Shown here piece by piece: positions 52,653 to 62,900 of a stretch of DNA of 64,000 nucleotides (positions are counted from its first letter, which is position 1; each line of letters starts with the position of its first letter). The translations under genes were made by a program, and so were the position numbers. Source of the DNA: Mortierella sp. BCC40632 (Eukaryota; Mortierellomycota; Mortierellomycetes; Mortierellales; Mortierellaceae); assembly GCA_011634665.1 (NCBI GenBank), contig WAEK01000020.1, forward strand, positions 712,501 through 776,500, read 5' to 3'. The notes under the pieces were generated by a model. It saw only the letters and a program-made list of their open reading frames with translations. It was not told the DNA's origin and made no database searches.

Positions 52653-53260
52653 CAAAGACTCTTTTCCCACCTATCATCCACTACTCTCTCTCCTTCTCTT
52701 TCCCCCTCTCTCTCCCTACCTTTGCTACACATCCAAACACAACACATTGCCCGCCTGTCATCTTCTCCAATCGCTTCCCATATCTACCCTATGATCTCGA
52801 TCCACGAGAGCTAAACAAACTTTGTGTGTTGTGAACAAACAATACGCCGATAGGTGTCGCTGGCCTCTACGATTACGGCCCACCAGGCTGTGCGCTCCAG
52901 GCCAATGTCCTCGATCTCTGGCGCAAGCACTTTGTGCTCGAGGAGGACATGCTCGAAGTCGATTGCTCGATCATGACTCCCGCTGAGGTCTTGAAGACTT
53001 CGGGCCACGTCGATCGTTTCTCGGACTGGATGTGCAAGGACCTCAAGACTGGAGAGATCTTCCGTGCTGACCACTTGGTGGAGAATGTGCTCGAGGCTCG
53101 TCTCGATGGTGACAAGATTGCCCGCAATGCCCCCGTTGAGGCCAAGGCTGACAAGGACGAGAAGAAGAAGAAGAAGGCTGCCAAGGTCCAGGCTGTTCGC
53201 CTCGAGGATGAGGCCGTTCAGACCTACAAGGAGATTCTTGCCCAGGTAAACTAATCATGG

Positions 53261-53294
<34 letters not shown>

Positions 53295-55166
53295 CTCTTT
53301 CTCTCTCTTTCATGCCCTTGACTCATGGGATTGATATCTTGGGTTGCTTTCCATGTCCAAGCAAGGTACTGACGTGTCATTCCCTGGACGGGATGGTCCA
53401 TCACTCTCATTTCCTCTCTCCATTTATCTTTTTCTCTTTTTCCTGATATCTAGATCGACAACTACTCTGGCCCTGAGCTCGGCGAGCTCATGCGCAAGCA
53501 TCAAATCAAGTCCCCCGAGACCGGCAATGATCTCTCGGAGCCTGTTGTCTTCAACCTGATGTTTGCCAGCAGCATCGGTCCCACTGGCCAGTACCCTGGC
53601 TACCTCCGCCCAGAGACTGCCCAGGGTCAGTTCCTCAACTTTAAGAGACTGCTCGAGTTCAACAACGACCGCATGCCTTTTGCTTCGGCCCAGATCGGTC
53701 GCTCCTTCCGTAACGAGATTTCTCCTCGTGAAGGTCTCTTGCGTGTCAGGTAAAACACGGAATCTGCAGCGCCGACACCAATGGAGCAGACCCGCTTATG
53801 GACATGTACTGACTTGGATTCAAAAAAAAAAAAAAAAAAAAATACACTCACTCACTCGCCCTTCTTTTTCTTCTACATTGGATCCATGAAAATAGAGAGT
53901 TCACCATGGCAGAAATTGAGCACTATGTTGACCCTCAGAAGAAGAACCATGCCCGTTTCCATGAAGTCGCTGATTACAAGCTGAACATTTTGCCCGCCAC
54001 CGTCCAGCTTCAGGGCAAGACCGACTTGATGCAGATCACTGTGGGCGAGGCTGTGGCAAAGAAGATTATCGACAACGAGACGCTTGGTTACTTTTTGGTC
54101 CGCATCCACCAATTCTTGGCCAAGATCGGTATCAACCCTGACCGCGTTCGTTTCCGTCAGCACATGGCAAACGAGATGGCCCATTATGCCTGCGACTGCT
54201 GGGATGCTGAGATTCATACTTCTTATGGCTGGAAGGAGTGCGTTGGTTGTGCGGATCGTTCTGCCTACGACTTGACTGTCCACTCGAACAAGACCGGTGA
54301 GAAGCTCGTTGTCCGTGAGCGTCTTCCCGAGCCCTTGGTTGAGGAGAAGCTCGTGCTCGAGGTGAACAAGAAGGTCTTTGGTCCTCGCTTCAAGAAGAAT
54401 GCCAAGGCTGTTGAGGATCACCTTGTTGCATTGGATCAGTGCACTTTGGAGAACTTGAAGGAGTCGCATGACTCGAAGGGCTCCTTCTCTGTCGACGTTG
54501 CCGGCGAGTCTTTCGATATTACCAGCGACCTTATTACCAAGTTTGAGAAGGCTTCGATCACTACTCACAGTAAGTCATAGAAAATCGTTTGTTTTTTTTT
54601 TGTCCTATTCTCTCCTCTCCTGGAAATTGTCCCAACACTTATCATGACTCTTGTGATGCTATTTAATAGTTCGCGAGTACACTCCCAACGTTATCGAGCC
54701 CTCATTCGGTATCGGTCGTATTCTCTATGCCTTGATGGAGCATGTCTACTGGGTTCGCCCCGAGGGTGAGCAGCGCGGTGTGTTGTCGTTCCCTCCTTTG
54801 ATTGCACCCACAAAGTGTTTGATCGTTCCCTTGTCGAACAATGAGGCCTTTATCCCCGTCTTGAACCGCGTCACCGCCCTTCTCCGCCGTAGCGGTGTCT
54901 CCAACAAGGTCGATGACTCTGGTGCTTCGATCGGTCGTCGTTATGCTCGCAATGACGAGTTGGGTACCCCCTTCGGTGTCACTGTTGATTTCCAGAGTGT
55001 CCAGGATAACACGATCACTCTTCGTGAGCGTGACTCGACCAAGCAGATCCGTGAGAAGGTTGAGGTCATTGTGGACTTGCTCAAGGAGTTGTGCGAAGGC
55101 AAGACCACCTGGGCAGAGATCTCGGCCAAGTACCCTGCCTTTGTCTCTCAGGAGGTTGCCGAGTAG
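52519..55166 (+). CDS. GRS1: Glycyl-tRNA synthetase (class II, eukaryotic type)
   Basis: Five exons close in phase (1962 nt, 653 aa): 52519-52621, 52854-53245, 53454-53749, 53896-54569 and 54670-55166. It attaches glycine to tRNA-Gly. Family marks are [20 protein letters not shown] at the N-terminus, [12 protein letters not shown] (about residue 216), [20 protein letters not shown] spanning intron 3 (motif 2 region), [20 protein letters not shown], and motif 3 [10 protein letters not shown] (about 497). The anticodon-binding domain follows ([20 protein letters not shown]). No WHEP domain and no clear mitochondrial presequence is seen; fungal GRS1 genes often serve both compartments through alternative starts, which cannot be judged here. 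A Lys-rich insert ([10 protein letters not shown]) lies near 150. Intron 1 opens with an A29 run right after the GT donor. Confidence 0.97.
52623..52651. repeat. A-run immediately inside GlyRS intron 1
   Basis: About 29 consecutive A bases begin right after the GT of the donor. Confidence 0.9.
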
Positions 55167-55377
55167 AAGTTTATCCTCATCACACAATTTCTCTCTCTCT
55201 TTTTTTTTTCCGCAATAAAAACCCTCCTCTCCATTGTAAATGATAAAAGGAATATGAATGAGAACCAAGGAGTGAGAATATTTATTCGGTTACTGGGATC
55301 TCAATTCGGTATCTAATGCGCACAACTGCATTTTTCTCTCATTGAAATGGGAAGGAGGAAAGAAATGTTGGTGCTGT

Positions 55378-57088
55378 TTAAGCACGCTCCTTGCGATCAC
55401 CGCGGGGCTTGCGGGTATCGACGGGGGCCTGCTTGACCTCAACAGCAGTGACACCAGCCAAGTCCTCAAAGTTCAAAGACTTGAGCAAGTTCTGTGTAAA
55501 AGAAAAAAAAAAAAAAAAAAAAAGACAAGACGATAGAGTTGTTTTGGTCAGATAAGGGGAACAGGGTTTCCACGCAATGTTCTGTTCAGTCATTGTACAA
55601 CTCTAGACAATTTCAAAATGTCCATACCTGGGTCTCAGTGTCAATCTCAATGGCAGAGGTATCCAAAGCCGAGAACTCGGGGATATAGTTATCCTTGCGC
55701 TCACGCTCCTCCTCCTGGAGCTTGAAGGAGATACCACGGACGGGACCGCGCTGGATACGCTTCATCAAGTGGGTGGTGAAACCAGCGATCTTGTTGCGAA
55801 GACGCTTGGAGGGGATAATGGCGACCTCGGAGGCGATCTTCTTGTTGGTCTGGAAGTCCAAGGTAAGACGAGGGTAGTACTTCTCGATCAAGACCTTGGA
55901 GGCCTTCTTGACAGTCTTGGTACGAACGCGACCCTGTATTATGGAAGAAGAGAAATCAAGAATCCGTGTCAACACAGATAGGACAAACTCATTTTTTTAT
56001 GGTATTCTCCTGTTGGGCGAGAACGGTTGTATTGTTGTCCTGAGTAGAGGGTAAAAGGAATGGTCTAAAGAAAGAGCCTCAACTGGAATGCATTGTCCAA
56101 GGAGAAGGGTTTCTTTTGCGAGCCATTGTCAAGACATAGAGTTGCTGAAGGGTCGAATAAGCATCCAAAGAAACGACAGAGGTCAAGATCCTGATCTATC
56201 GTTTCCATATCCAATTCATCCATGTGCCTAATCCTGGTCCCTTTTGCCGAGTCACCCCCTTGTCAAGTAAAGGTCTTTGCCTTCTCTCTCTCTCACACAC
56301 ACACACTCCCTTTCTCGACTCAATCTCGTTGGGCCGCGTTTCCTCTAAAGTTGGCTCCTTTTCCCATGATCAATCTCATGTGCTTATCAAGTCTCGTTGG
56401 GTTCCTCGGTATCTTGAACTCCCAAGGCAGTGTTGAGGATCTCCTGCTAAAGCTTTGCTACTTGCTCTCTTTGTCTGTGCTCCTTCTGACTCTATCCTTC
56501 AACGGAATAGGGACCCAGTCCACAGGCTCTTTTTTTTTTCTTTGACAGTAGGCCAAAAGTAAACTGGGCTTTTTGGATGTTGATCCGTAGACTTTCCATC
56601 GACCTGGTTTCTTTCTTTCCATCATATCACGGCAAAGCCGAAAAAGAAAATAATAAGAGTCTTGGACCTCATTCCCACGTAAAGGAAGGAACAAGGGGGA
56701 AAGGAGTGGGAAACAAAACAAAGTGATGGCGAATAGGTCGGCTGTTGCAGGAGGTCTTGACTACCAGGAGAATGACCGAGGATGAGACCTGATCCACAGC
56801 CATCGAGTCAGCCATGGAAGGAAAAGAAGAGCTTTTGAAAGAAAGAAGCTGACGACAAGACAGAAGAGTGCGAGTGATAGGGGAGGGAGTGGAGGGAGTG
56901 GAGAGGGAGAGAGTGTGAAAGTGACAAGAGGGAGGAACGACAGAATGGATGGATGGATGGATAGGCGATGGTCGGATGGATGGATGGATGGATAGATAGA
57001 TGGTTTGGCAACTGCTTCCTCAGTTTGTGTAGATAAACTGCTGTCCCAACCGGGGTTCCCCCCAGTTGACCTGGCCATGAATTACCAT
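55378..57088 (-). CDS. RPS17: Small ribosomal subunit protein eS17
   Basis: Exons 55933-55628 and 55491-55378 are certain. They read [20 protein letters not shown], then [20 protein letters not shown] and [20 protein letters not shown], and end [17 protein letters not shown]. eS17 is a 40S subunit protein of about 135-140 residues. The initiator methionine is not in the first of these exons, because GGT (Gly2) follows directly on a CAG acceptor in phase 0. As in many ribosomal protein genes the ATG must be its own upstream exon. The only ATG followed by GTA found upstream on this strand is at 57088-57086 (ATG then GTAATT), preceded by a CT-rich, TOP-like leader. That would give 140 aa and a first intron of 1152 nt. 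The gene converges with GlyRS, 211 bp apart. Confidence 0.88.
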
Positions 57089-57869
57089 CGTTGAGAATTT
57101 TACACGGGAAACGGGTAGGGGGAAGGTGTGTGTGGGAGTGGGAGGAAGAGAGAGAGAGAAAGAGAAATGCAAACACCAGTCAGGGCAGAACCTAAAAAGT
57201 CTCTCCAGAAAGCCACAGGAAAAAATCATTCTCTCTCTGCTCTGCTCTACTCTTCTCTACTGTGCTCCAACTGAGAGTCTAATAATGCTTCTCTTCTTCT
57301 CTCATATGCTCCACCAGTAGTCGATCTCCCCCTGCTCCTGCTCCTCTCTAACGGGATCACTTGCACTCGGCAAAGCCTTTGGGTCCCTCCTTCTTTGGCG
57401 GAAGACACGTTCAACACTACCTACTGAGCTGATGTTTTATCAGCTGGCAACCGTGAAAACCACTACCGTCCACCGTTAGCGCTTCTTCCTTAGCCCATAG
57501 CATGTATGACTTAATAGCCGAAGCTGAAACAAGTTTTTTGCCACTGCGGGCCTATTAGGGATGTTATTGCAAACAAGCTGTGCGTGCAATGCTACCTACT
57601 TGATTGATGCTTTATTGATCAAGCAGCCACGACAGCCACTACCGCCGACTGCGTGATAGTTGGCACATGAAACCTACCTGTTTTGATTTACTCAATGCAT
57701 TCTCTCCTCCAACGTCCTGATTTTTTTGTTTTCGGGTTCCCCATTCCGCTGCACGGATGTTGGTCAGTGCTATGGCGTAGTAGACAGAGATTGGTCTTTC
57801 TGGGCGGAATACTTGTAATATGGCCAAACTGAAGAATAGGACTCATTTTTCTTTCTGTTTGTCCCCAAG
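57089..57869. other. intergenic with a diverged hairpin repeat
   Basis: The left end is the presumed CT-rich leader (sense strand) of the eS17 gene. The rest is unique-looking sequence with the two-copy hairpin repeat described separately. No intact gene. Confidence 0.5.
57412..57652 (+). repeat. two diverged copies of a 60-70 bp hairpin unit
   Basis: Copy 1 (about 57412-57478) and copy 2 (about 57586-57652) share CTACCTACT near the left end and CCACTACCG near the right. Between these each has a stem: AGCTGAT/ATCAGCT (57427-57433 with 57439-57445) in copy 1 and CTTGAT/ATCAAG (57599-57604 with 57618-57623) in copy 2. The stem sequences differ while pairing is kept. Confidence 0.6.
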
Positions 57870-58740
57870 GTACCGTCGATTGACGATTTGTCGCTCTACA
57901 ACTTTGAGCCAAGCTTCAACAAAAAGAGCGGCTTCACCGTTGGATCTGTCATCGGATAAAGCAAGCAGACAAATATGCTGCTTACGAAAATGAGAGGGCA
58001 GAACTTCTGGTCAAGATGGACCAGTCTCTAGGAAGCTGGTATCTGACTAAGGCTGGTAGCATATCTTGTGTTTTAGGTCATGCCATTCCTCATACCCCGT
58101 TTAGTATTCTGCTGTGTGGAATCCACGGTAGTTGTAGATTTGAAAAAGCTGTCTTGAAGAACCCAACAAATAGGAAGCACCCATGGGACCACAAAGATAC
58201 TGAGTGTGTGAAAAACGATCGGCCTAACACAAGTTGAAAAAAAAAAAAAAAAAAAAGAAAGAAAGAAAGAAAGAAAGGAAGTCTTCTGAGGTCAGAGAAG
58301 AAAATCAGTAATACTGAGTCAAGACATACCAGCAAAAAATGAAGGCGTTCTAAGAGACTAACTGTTTTTTTTTTTTTTGTTCGTTCGTTCGTTCGTTCGT
58401 TCGTTCGTTCTCCTTACATGATCAGGATATGTGGCGTCGCCTTTTCAGACTTGTTGTTGGTTTGAGTTCGAACAGGATTTAACGCCTATACCTGCTGTCT
58501 GACACTCCCATTCTTCATCAGAAAGCTTTTCCTAATCTGTTTGAGACCGGTGTCGACTTCATCCTACTGGCATCGCCTGCTTTAACTACATCCCTTTCGA
58601 ATCAAAGCCCAAAGAAAGGACTGCTAGCTGTTGCCGCCATCAATGGTTTGACTATTACAGCATTTCCTCTGGCTACTCTTCTAGCCACAGCTATCGGTTC
58701 TATTCGCGCCATTATTTAGGACGGCGTTGCTGGTTAACCT
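57870..58740 (+). pseudogene. decayed protein-coding remnant, family unknown
   Basis: Protein-like text continues through changes of frame and stops. At 57870-57959 a frame reads VPSIDDLSLYNFEPSF and then GFTVGSVIG before TAA. A shifted frame starting at about 57956 reads KYAAYENERAELLVKMDQSL, then LGHAIPHTPFSILLCGIHG, to 58237. After an A run and (GTTC)8, another stretch at 58429-58719 reads MWRRLFRLVVGL, a stop, then FPNLFETGVDFILLASPALT and AAINGLTITAFPLATLLATA, with stops at 58717 and shortly after. Together these look like one old gene broken by stops, a frameshift and a microsatellite insertion. I do not recognise the family; no transposase or reverse transcriptase motif is visible. Real introns could explain part of it. 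Confidence 0.45.
58379..58410. repeat. (GTTC)8 tetranucleotide repeat
   Basis: Eight tandem GTTC units following a poly-T run, within the decayed reading frame region. Confidence 0.93.
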
Positions 58741-60034
58741 ATGATAGCTATCTGGCGATCTCTATTCTTCCTTGCGCCATGGCCTCATTCTCTCTCTTCC
58801 CCTGCTGTCTGAAGTACGTTTAGCGAGAGATGATAGGAATCCTCTTAGTGATATATGTTGGTGGATCTGATACCATTGACTCGGAAAATGATCTAGGCGT
58901 ATATCTGACCCTATCTCTTCGCGAACTATTACAAAAATATGGATTTCTAGGAAGAGAGAATTGTGTGGACTGTGACACCTCTTCAGTAGAGGCCGTGGTG
59001 TCTGGGAAAACAGTGGTCCGTCTATCTTATCCTTCAAACTCTAGAGGAGTCATTCATCTCTGCGTTTGTCTAATGTAGGTCTATCTAGGTTGGTTACGGA
59101 TGCTGTTGTGATGGTTGAAGCTGAAAAGGAAGTCTTCCAGTGGCCTGTTGGCTTGTGCAGACATTCTCTCCTGCTTAACCCAACTGGTCGAGACCAATAA
59201 GGTTGGCCAGATCCATAAATGATGGAAATCAGCGGAACAGCGAGAGATAGTTGCTGTGGTGTCATTGGACGAGTGTCAAGGCCGCGTCCCTGTGTGTGAC
59301 TGGAGAGAAACGCGCTCTCGATAGTCGATCTCCTTTTTTTTTTTTTTTTTTTTTTTTTTTTGCCTGACTCTAAATCGCAAGGAGGCTGTGCGGACTAGGA
59401 GATGCATGCATGTCGATGCTTGGTCTGTGCAACTTGTGCTTTGCCCATCTCTGACGGGGTGCAGCCCAATGCAGTAAAGGGCGCAGAAGCAACTGCATTC
59501 CTGGAGGAGCGATTTTCTCTTCATTCTTTTCTAGTCCTTCGCTCCTGTGTCTGCACTCTTATACTCTCATTCTCTCGCTTTCTCACTCTCTGGCACCTCA
59601 GTCTTCGTTCTCCACTCACACCTTTCTTCTCACGTACATCAGGTATACTAAGATTTGGTGGTGTGCACAGACCTCTTCCTGAGGATGTCACAGCCACCGA
59701 GAGATAAACACAGGCGCTGTGGAAGCTTCTTGCACTTTGGCTTTTCTCACGTCTCCATCCCGCAGCCACGCCATTACCATCTCGATTCCATTGCCATCAC
59801 CATCGTCATTACCATAGCCACAGCCATAGTCATTGCCATCTGCCCCCCACCCCACCTTCCATTTCTCTCTTCTGTCTCTCTCTCTCTCTCTCCGTCGCCC
59901 CCATCTCTCGTCCTTGTTCTTTTTCTTATCTTTCTTGTTCTTTCGTTGATATCCCTGCTCGAGTATTTCTTGCCGACGACTCTTTCCCCCTCTCCTCCCA
60001 TGGCTTTCTCTCTTTCTTTTTTTTTTTTTTTTTT

Positions 60035-60066
<32 letters not shown>

Positions 60067-60436
60067 CTCCTCTTTCGATAATTTTTTTTTTTCTTTTTTA
60101 TAGATTTTTTTCTTTATTTTTCTTGCTTTTTCTCTATATTTTTTTTTCTCTTCATCTTTGCCGCATAAAAAAAAGAAGCAACAACAACAACAACAACAAC
60201 AATTGCAACACAAAAAAAAAAAACTCCTTGGAGAAAAAAAAAGTATCAAAACAAGAAAAGAAAAAAAAAAGGACAAAAAAAAAAAAAAATATCTTTATTT
60301 CAATATGAAGGTAAATGGTCTACTACTCGATGTCCTTGCACTGTCTTTACCTTTTGGAGTTCCTTTTGACAAGATGTCAGCATTCTAATATTTTCTCTAC
60401 TCGTCCTTCTATAGGCCGCTCCCCCAGAAGCAAACT
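58741..60436. other. intergenic, pyrimidine- then purine-rich
   Basis: No supported gene. It contains a T run at about 59333-59361, CT/T-rich sequence 59870-60160, and A-rich sequence with a CAA run (60178-60202). Open frames here encode only Phe/Ser/Leu or Lys runs. Confidence 0.5.
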
Positions 60437-60437
60437 C

Positions 60438-60919
60438 ATGCTCCTGAGACAGCAGCATCAGCAAGAACTTCAGGAACGGCAAGAGCAGCGACAACAGCAG
60501 CAACAGGAGCAGCAGCAGGAGAAGAGCAGCAGCAGCAGCAGCAGAAACAGCAACAGCAACAACAGCAACGACAACAGCGACAACAGCAACAGCTGCAACG
60601 CAAGCAGCGGCAGGAAGACCAGGCTCTCGAGAGCTTGCTTGAGCGAATGCAGCTCCAACAACAGCAGCCTCAGAAACTGGAAGATCTTCTCGATGCGCTG
60701 CAGCTCGCACCATTCCCGTCCTCGTCCCGGTCCTCGTCCACCACTTCGTCGCCACTGCTGTCCTCGTCACCTTCGCCGCCCTCGTCGCCCCAGCCAGTGC
60801 CATCGACCTTGCCGTTGCCGCCCCTTGTCCCACCCCAGCCCGCCCCACTCCCCCCGCCTTCCTCACTCCGGTCGTTAATTTTTTCGTCCGGAGGTCTTCT
60901 CTTGATTTTGGTCGGATGA
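60438..60919 (+). pseudogene. Gln-rich reading frame with a frame change inside its CAG/AGC repeat
   Basis: From the ATG at 60438 one frame reads LLRQQHQQELQERQEQRQQ. Beyond about 60530 that frame turns into Ser/Asn runs and then Arg/Pro/His text. A different frame, open from the repeat onward, reads QRKQRQEDQALESLLERMQL, then QKLEDLLDALQLAPF, then Ser/Pro-rich sequence to a stop at 60919. The simplest reading is a Gln-rich coiled-coil protein whose frame was broken by a change in repeat length, or an assembly error in the repeat. An upstream exon is possible (an AG acceptor lies at 60413-60414). No family is recognised. Confidence 0.4.
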
Positions 60920-61270
60920 CGACTGTTCCTCCTCGTCATCGTCTCCGCCTAGCTCTCCTCGGCCCCAGAGCCAGTCCGTTGCCTGGGCCGTTTGGCGCCA
61001 CCGCCCTCCTCGTCATCCTCCTCATCGTCTCAAATCCTCCTCTCCTTCCATCCTCCCCGTCTCCTCCTCTCCCATCATTCCTCCCCTTCGCTTTCCCCCC
61101 TCCCCTTTCCCCTCCCTTCCCCCATTCCCTTCGTTGTCATCATCTCCATCTCCATCGCCATCATCATCTCATCCCCCACCTCCTTCATGTTTCATCTTCT
61201 TCCTCTCCCCGGCTTTCCAAGTCATCATCATCATCATCTTCTTCATAAAATTTTAAATCTTAAATATTTC

Positions 61271-61326
<56 letters not shown>
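61271..61326. repeat. (TCA)n trinucleotide tract
   Basis: Nearly 19 TCA units, followed by shorter TCA blocks to about 61395. Confidence 0.93.
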
Positions 61327-61327
<1 letters not shown>

Positions 61328-61439
61328 GTTTTCATTTCATCATCATCATCTTTCCATCATCCGTTTCATTTCATCATCATCATCATCATCATCCTCCTCC
61401 ATTTTCATTTTCATCATCATCTCATCCTCCCCTGTGTTT

Positions 61440-62700
61440 TATCCCGTTCCTCCATCGCCCGGATGTTTTTCGTCCCCTTTCCCCCCCACCGCGGCTCCTC
61501 TCCCCACCCGCGGTTGCCGCTCCCCTCACGCTGGCGCGGCCGCCACCATCGTTGCTGCCCAGCGTCTCCCCTCTCTTCTCTCCTCCTCAGCTTCGTCGGC
61601 GGGTCCCCGAGCGACCCGGCGCTGTCCTCGGGGACAGCCATACCCCGCCGTCGAGCGTCCGTCGTGGCCACCTAGAGGCCCGACGGCGCGATCTCCCTCG
61701 GCTGAGGGTCCCCGCCCAGCAGCCCAGCCCCCGGTTCCGGCTCCAGTTCCGGTTCCGGTCCAGGCTGTGCTGCGCCCCTCAGTCAGCGCTGTCCCCGAGC
61801 TACCCCATGCCGTCCTCGGGGACAGCCGTATCCACCCCGGCATCCGTCGTGCCCATGTTCTGGCACGGCGGAATGCCCTTTTGCGGTCGCGGGTTCCTAG
61901 ACCCGCAGCACAGCCTCTGGTCCAGGCTGTGTTGCCCCGCGACCGTAGCCATCCTCGAGAGACGGCTGGCCGTCTCCGAGGGTGGCCATATCCCCCCGGC
62001 CCACGTCCGTCGTGCATTTTTTAGAGGCACGGCGACGTGCAGCCACCAGTGGCCGACTCGCCCTGCAGTGCAGCTGGTTCTGCCTGCAGCGCAGTTGGCG
62101 CCACCCGCAGTGCAGCTGGCTCTGCCTGCGGTGGCACCACTGGGTCCCACCACCTCCCTCCTCGGGGCCAAACGGCCCCTCGATGACGATGAGGAGGACG
62201 AGGGCTCGCTCAAGGGTAAGAGGGCGAAGATGAGCGAGCCCGAGGAGGAGGTGGTGGCGGGGTGGATACCGAGGAGGAGGAGGAGGACACCGATGACAAT
62301 GAGGAGGTCATCGGTGATGAGGACGTCGACGACACGGAGGTGGTCGTCGATGGGGGGAGGTCGACGACGTGGAGGCGGTCGTCGACGAGGAGCAGGAGGT
62401 CGTCCTGGTTGACGACCTCCTTGCCGACCATGACCACGAGTTAGAGGAAGAGGACGTGGTCATGGTCGAAGAGCAGGTTGAGGTGGAGCTCGCTGTAGAC
62501 GGCAGCAGCGGCTCCGAGAAGCCTCAACCTGCTGAGGAGGACATGGAAGTTGAAGGATCCCCGCAGGGCGAGGGGTTCTTCGATCTCCATGCCTCCTCGA
62601 GGATGGCACTAGGGATTCTTAGACCCAGTGCCATCCTCTGCTTCGCCGCGTCCATGGGCCTAGAGATGGCCTGGCGCCTTTACAGCCTATGGCGCGGCTG
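61440..62700 (+). other. GC-rich island with repeated hairpin-bearing units
   Basis: Base composition changes sharply to GC-rich relative to the flanks. Three related units of roughly 100-190 bp follow each other (about 61603-61790, 61791-61950 and 61951-62050). Each opens with a strong inverted repeat: 9 bp at 61603-61611/61627-61635, 12 bp at 61788-61799/61815-61826, and 12 bp with one bulged A at 61953-61965/61970-61981. Each then has a shared segment around a GTCCGTCGTG-type core (ATCCGTCGTG in unit 2). A fourth hairpin of 12 bp lies at 62599-62610/62627-62638. Shared protein text between units appears in different frames, so repetition is clearest at the DNA level. Confidence 0.6.
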
Positions 62701-62701
62701 A
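62110..62701 (+). pseudogene. acidic nuclear-type protein frame, broken twice at G runs
   Basis: Three successive frames make one continuous acidic protein. Frame 1 reads LLGAKRPLDDDEEDEGSLKG and KRAKMSEPEEEVV, with nuclear-localisation-like KR clusters. After GGGG at about 62259-62262 a second frame reads DTEEEEEDTDDNEEVIGDED. After the G6 run at about 62353-62358 a third frame reads DDVEAVVDEEQEVVLVDDLL, and later EKPQPAEEDMEVEGSPQGEG, ending WRLYSLWRG and stop at 62701. Either two single-base errors in G runs or genuine frame breaks are needed. Its 5' part lies in the hairpin repeat island. No known family is recognised. Confidence 0.45.
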
Positions 62702-62856
62702 ATAGACTAATAGAGGATAGACGATAGATGCCTAGACCGATAGACATCTAGACCTGGTAAGTTGTCTTTTTTTATTATTTTATTTTTTTTTGATCATGGT
62801 CAATGATATGGATAACATGCTTGTCTAACGCTTCCTGGCTCTCTCTCCTCTTTACT

Positions 62857-62900
<44 letters not shown>

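Noticed and set aside
53873..54568. 231-codon antisense frame
   Set aside because: Antisense shadow of glycyl-tRNA synthetase exon 4.
59655..60308. 217-codon plus-strand frame
   Set aside because: It is composed of Ser, Leu, Phe and Lys runs from pyrimidine and A tracts, with no protein-like core.
61434..62024. 196-codon plus-strand frame rich in Pro, Arg and Ala
   Set aside because: The repeated text switches frame between units, so the repetition is at the DNA level; high GC alone keeps frames open.
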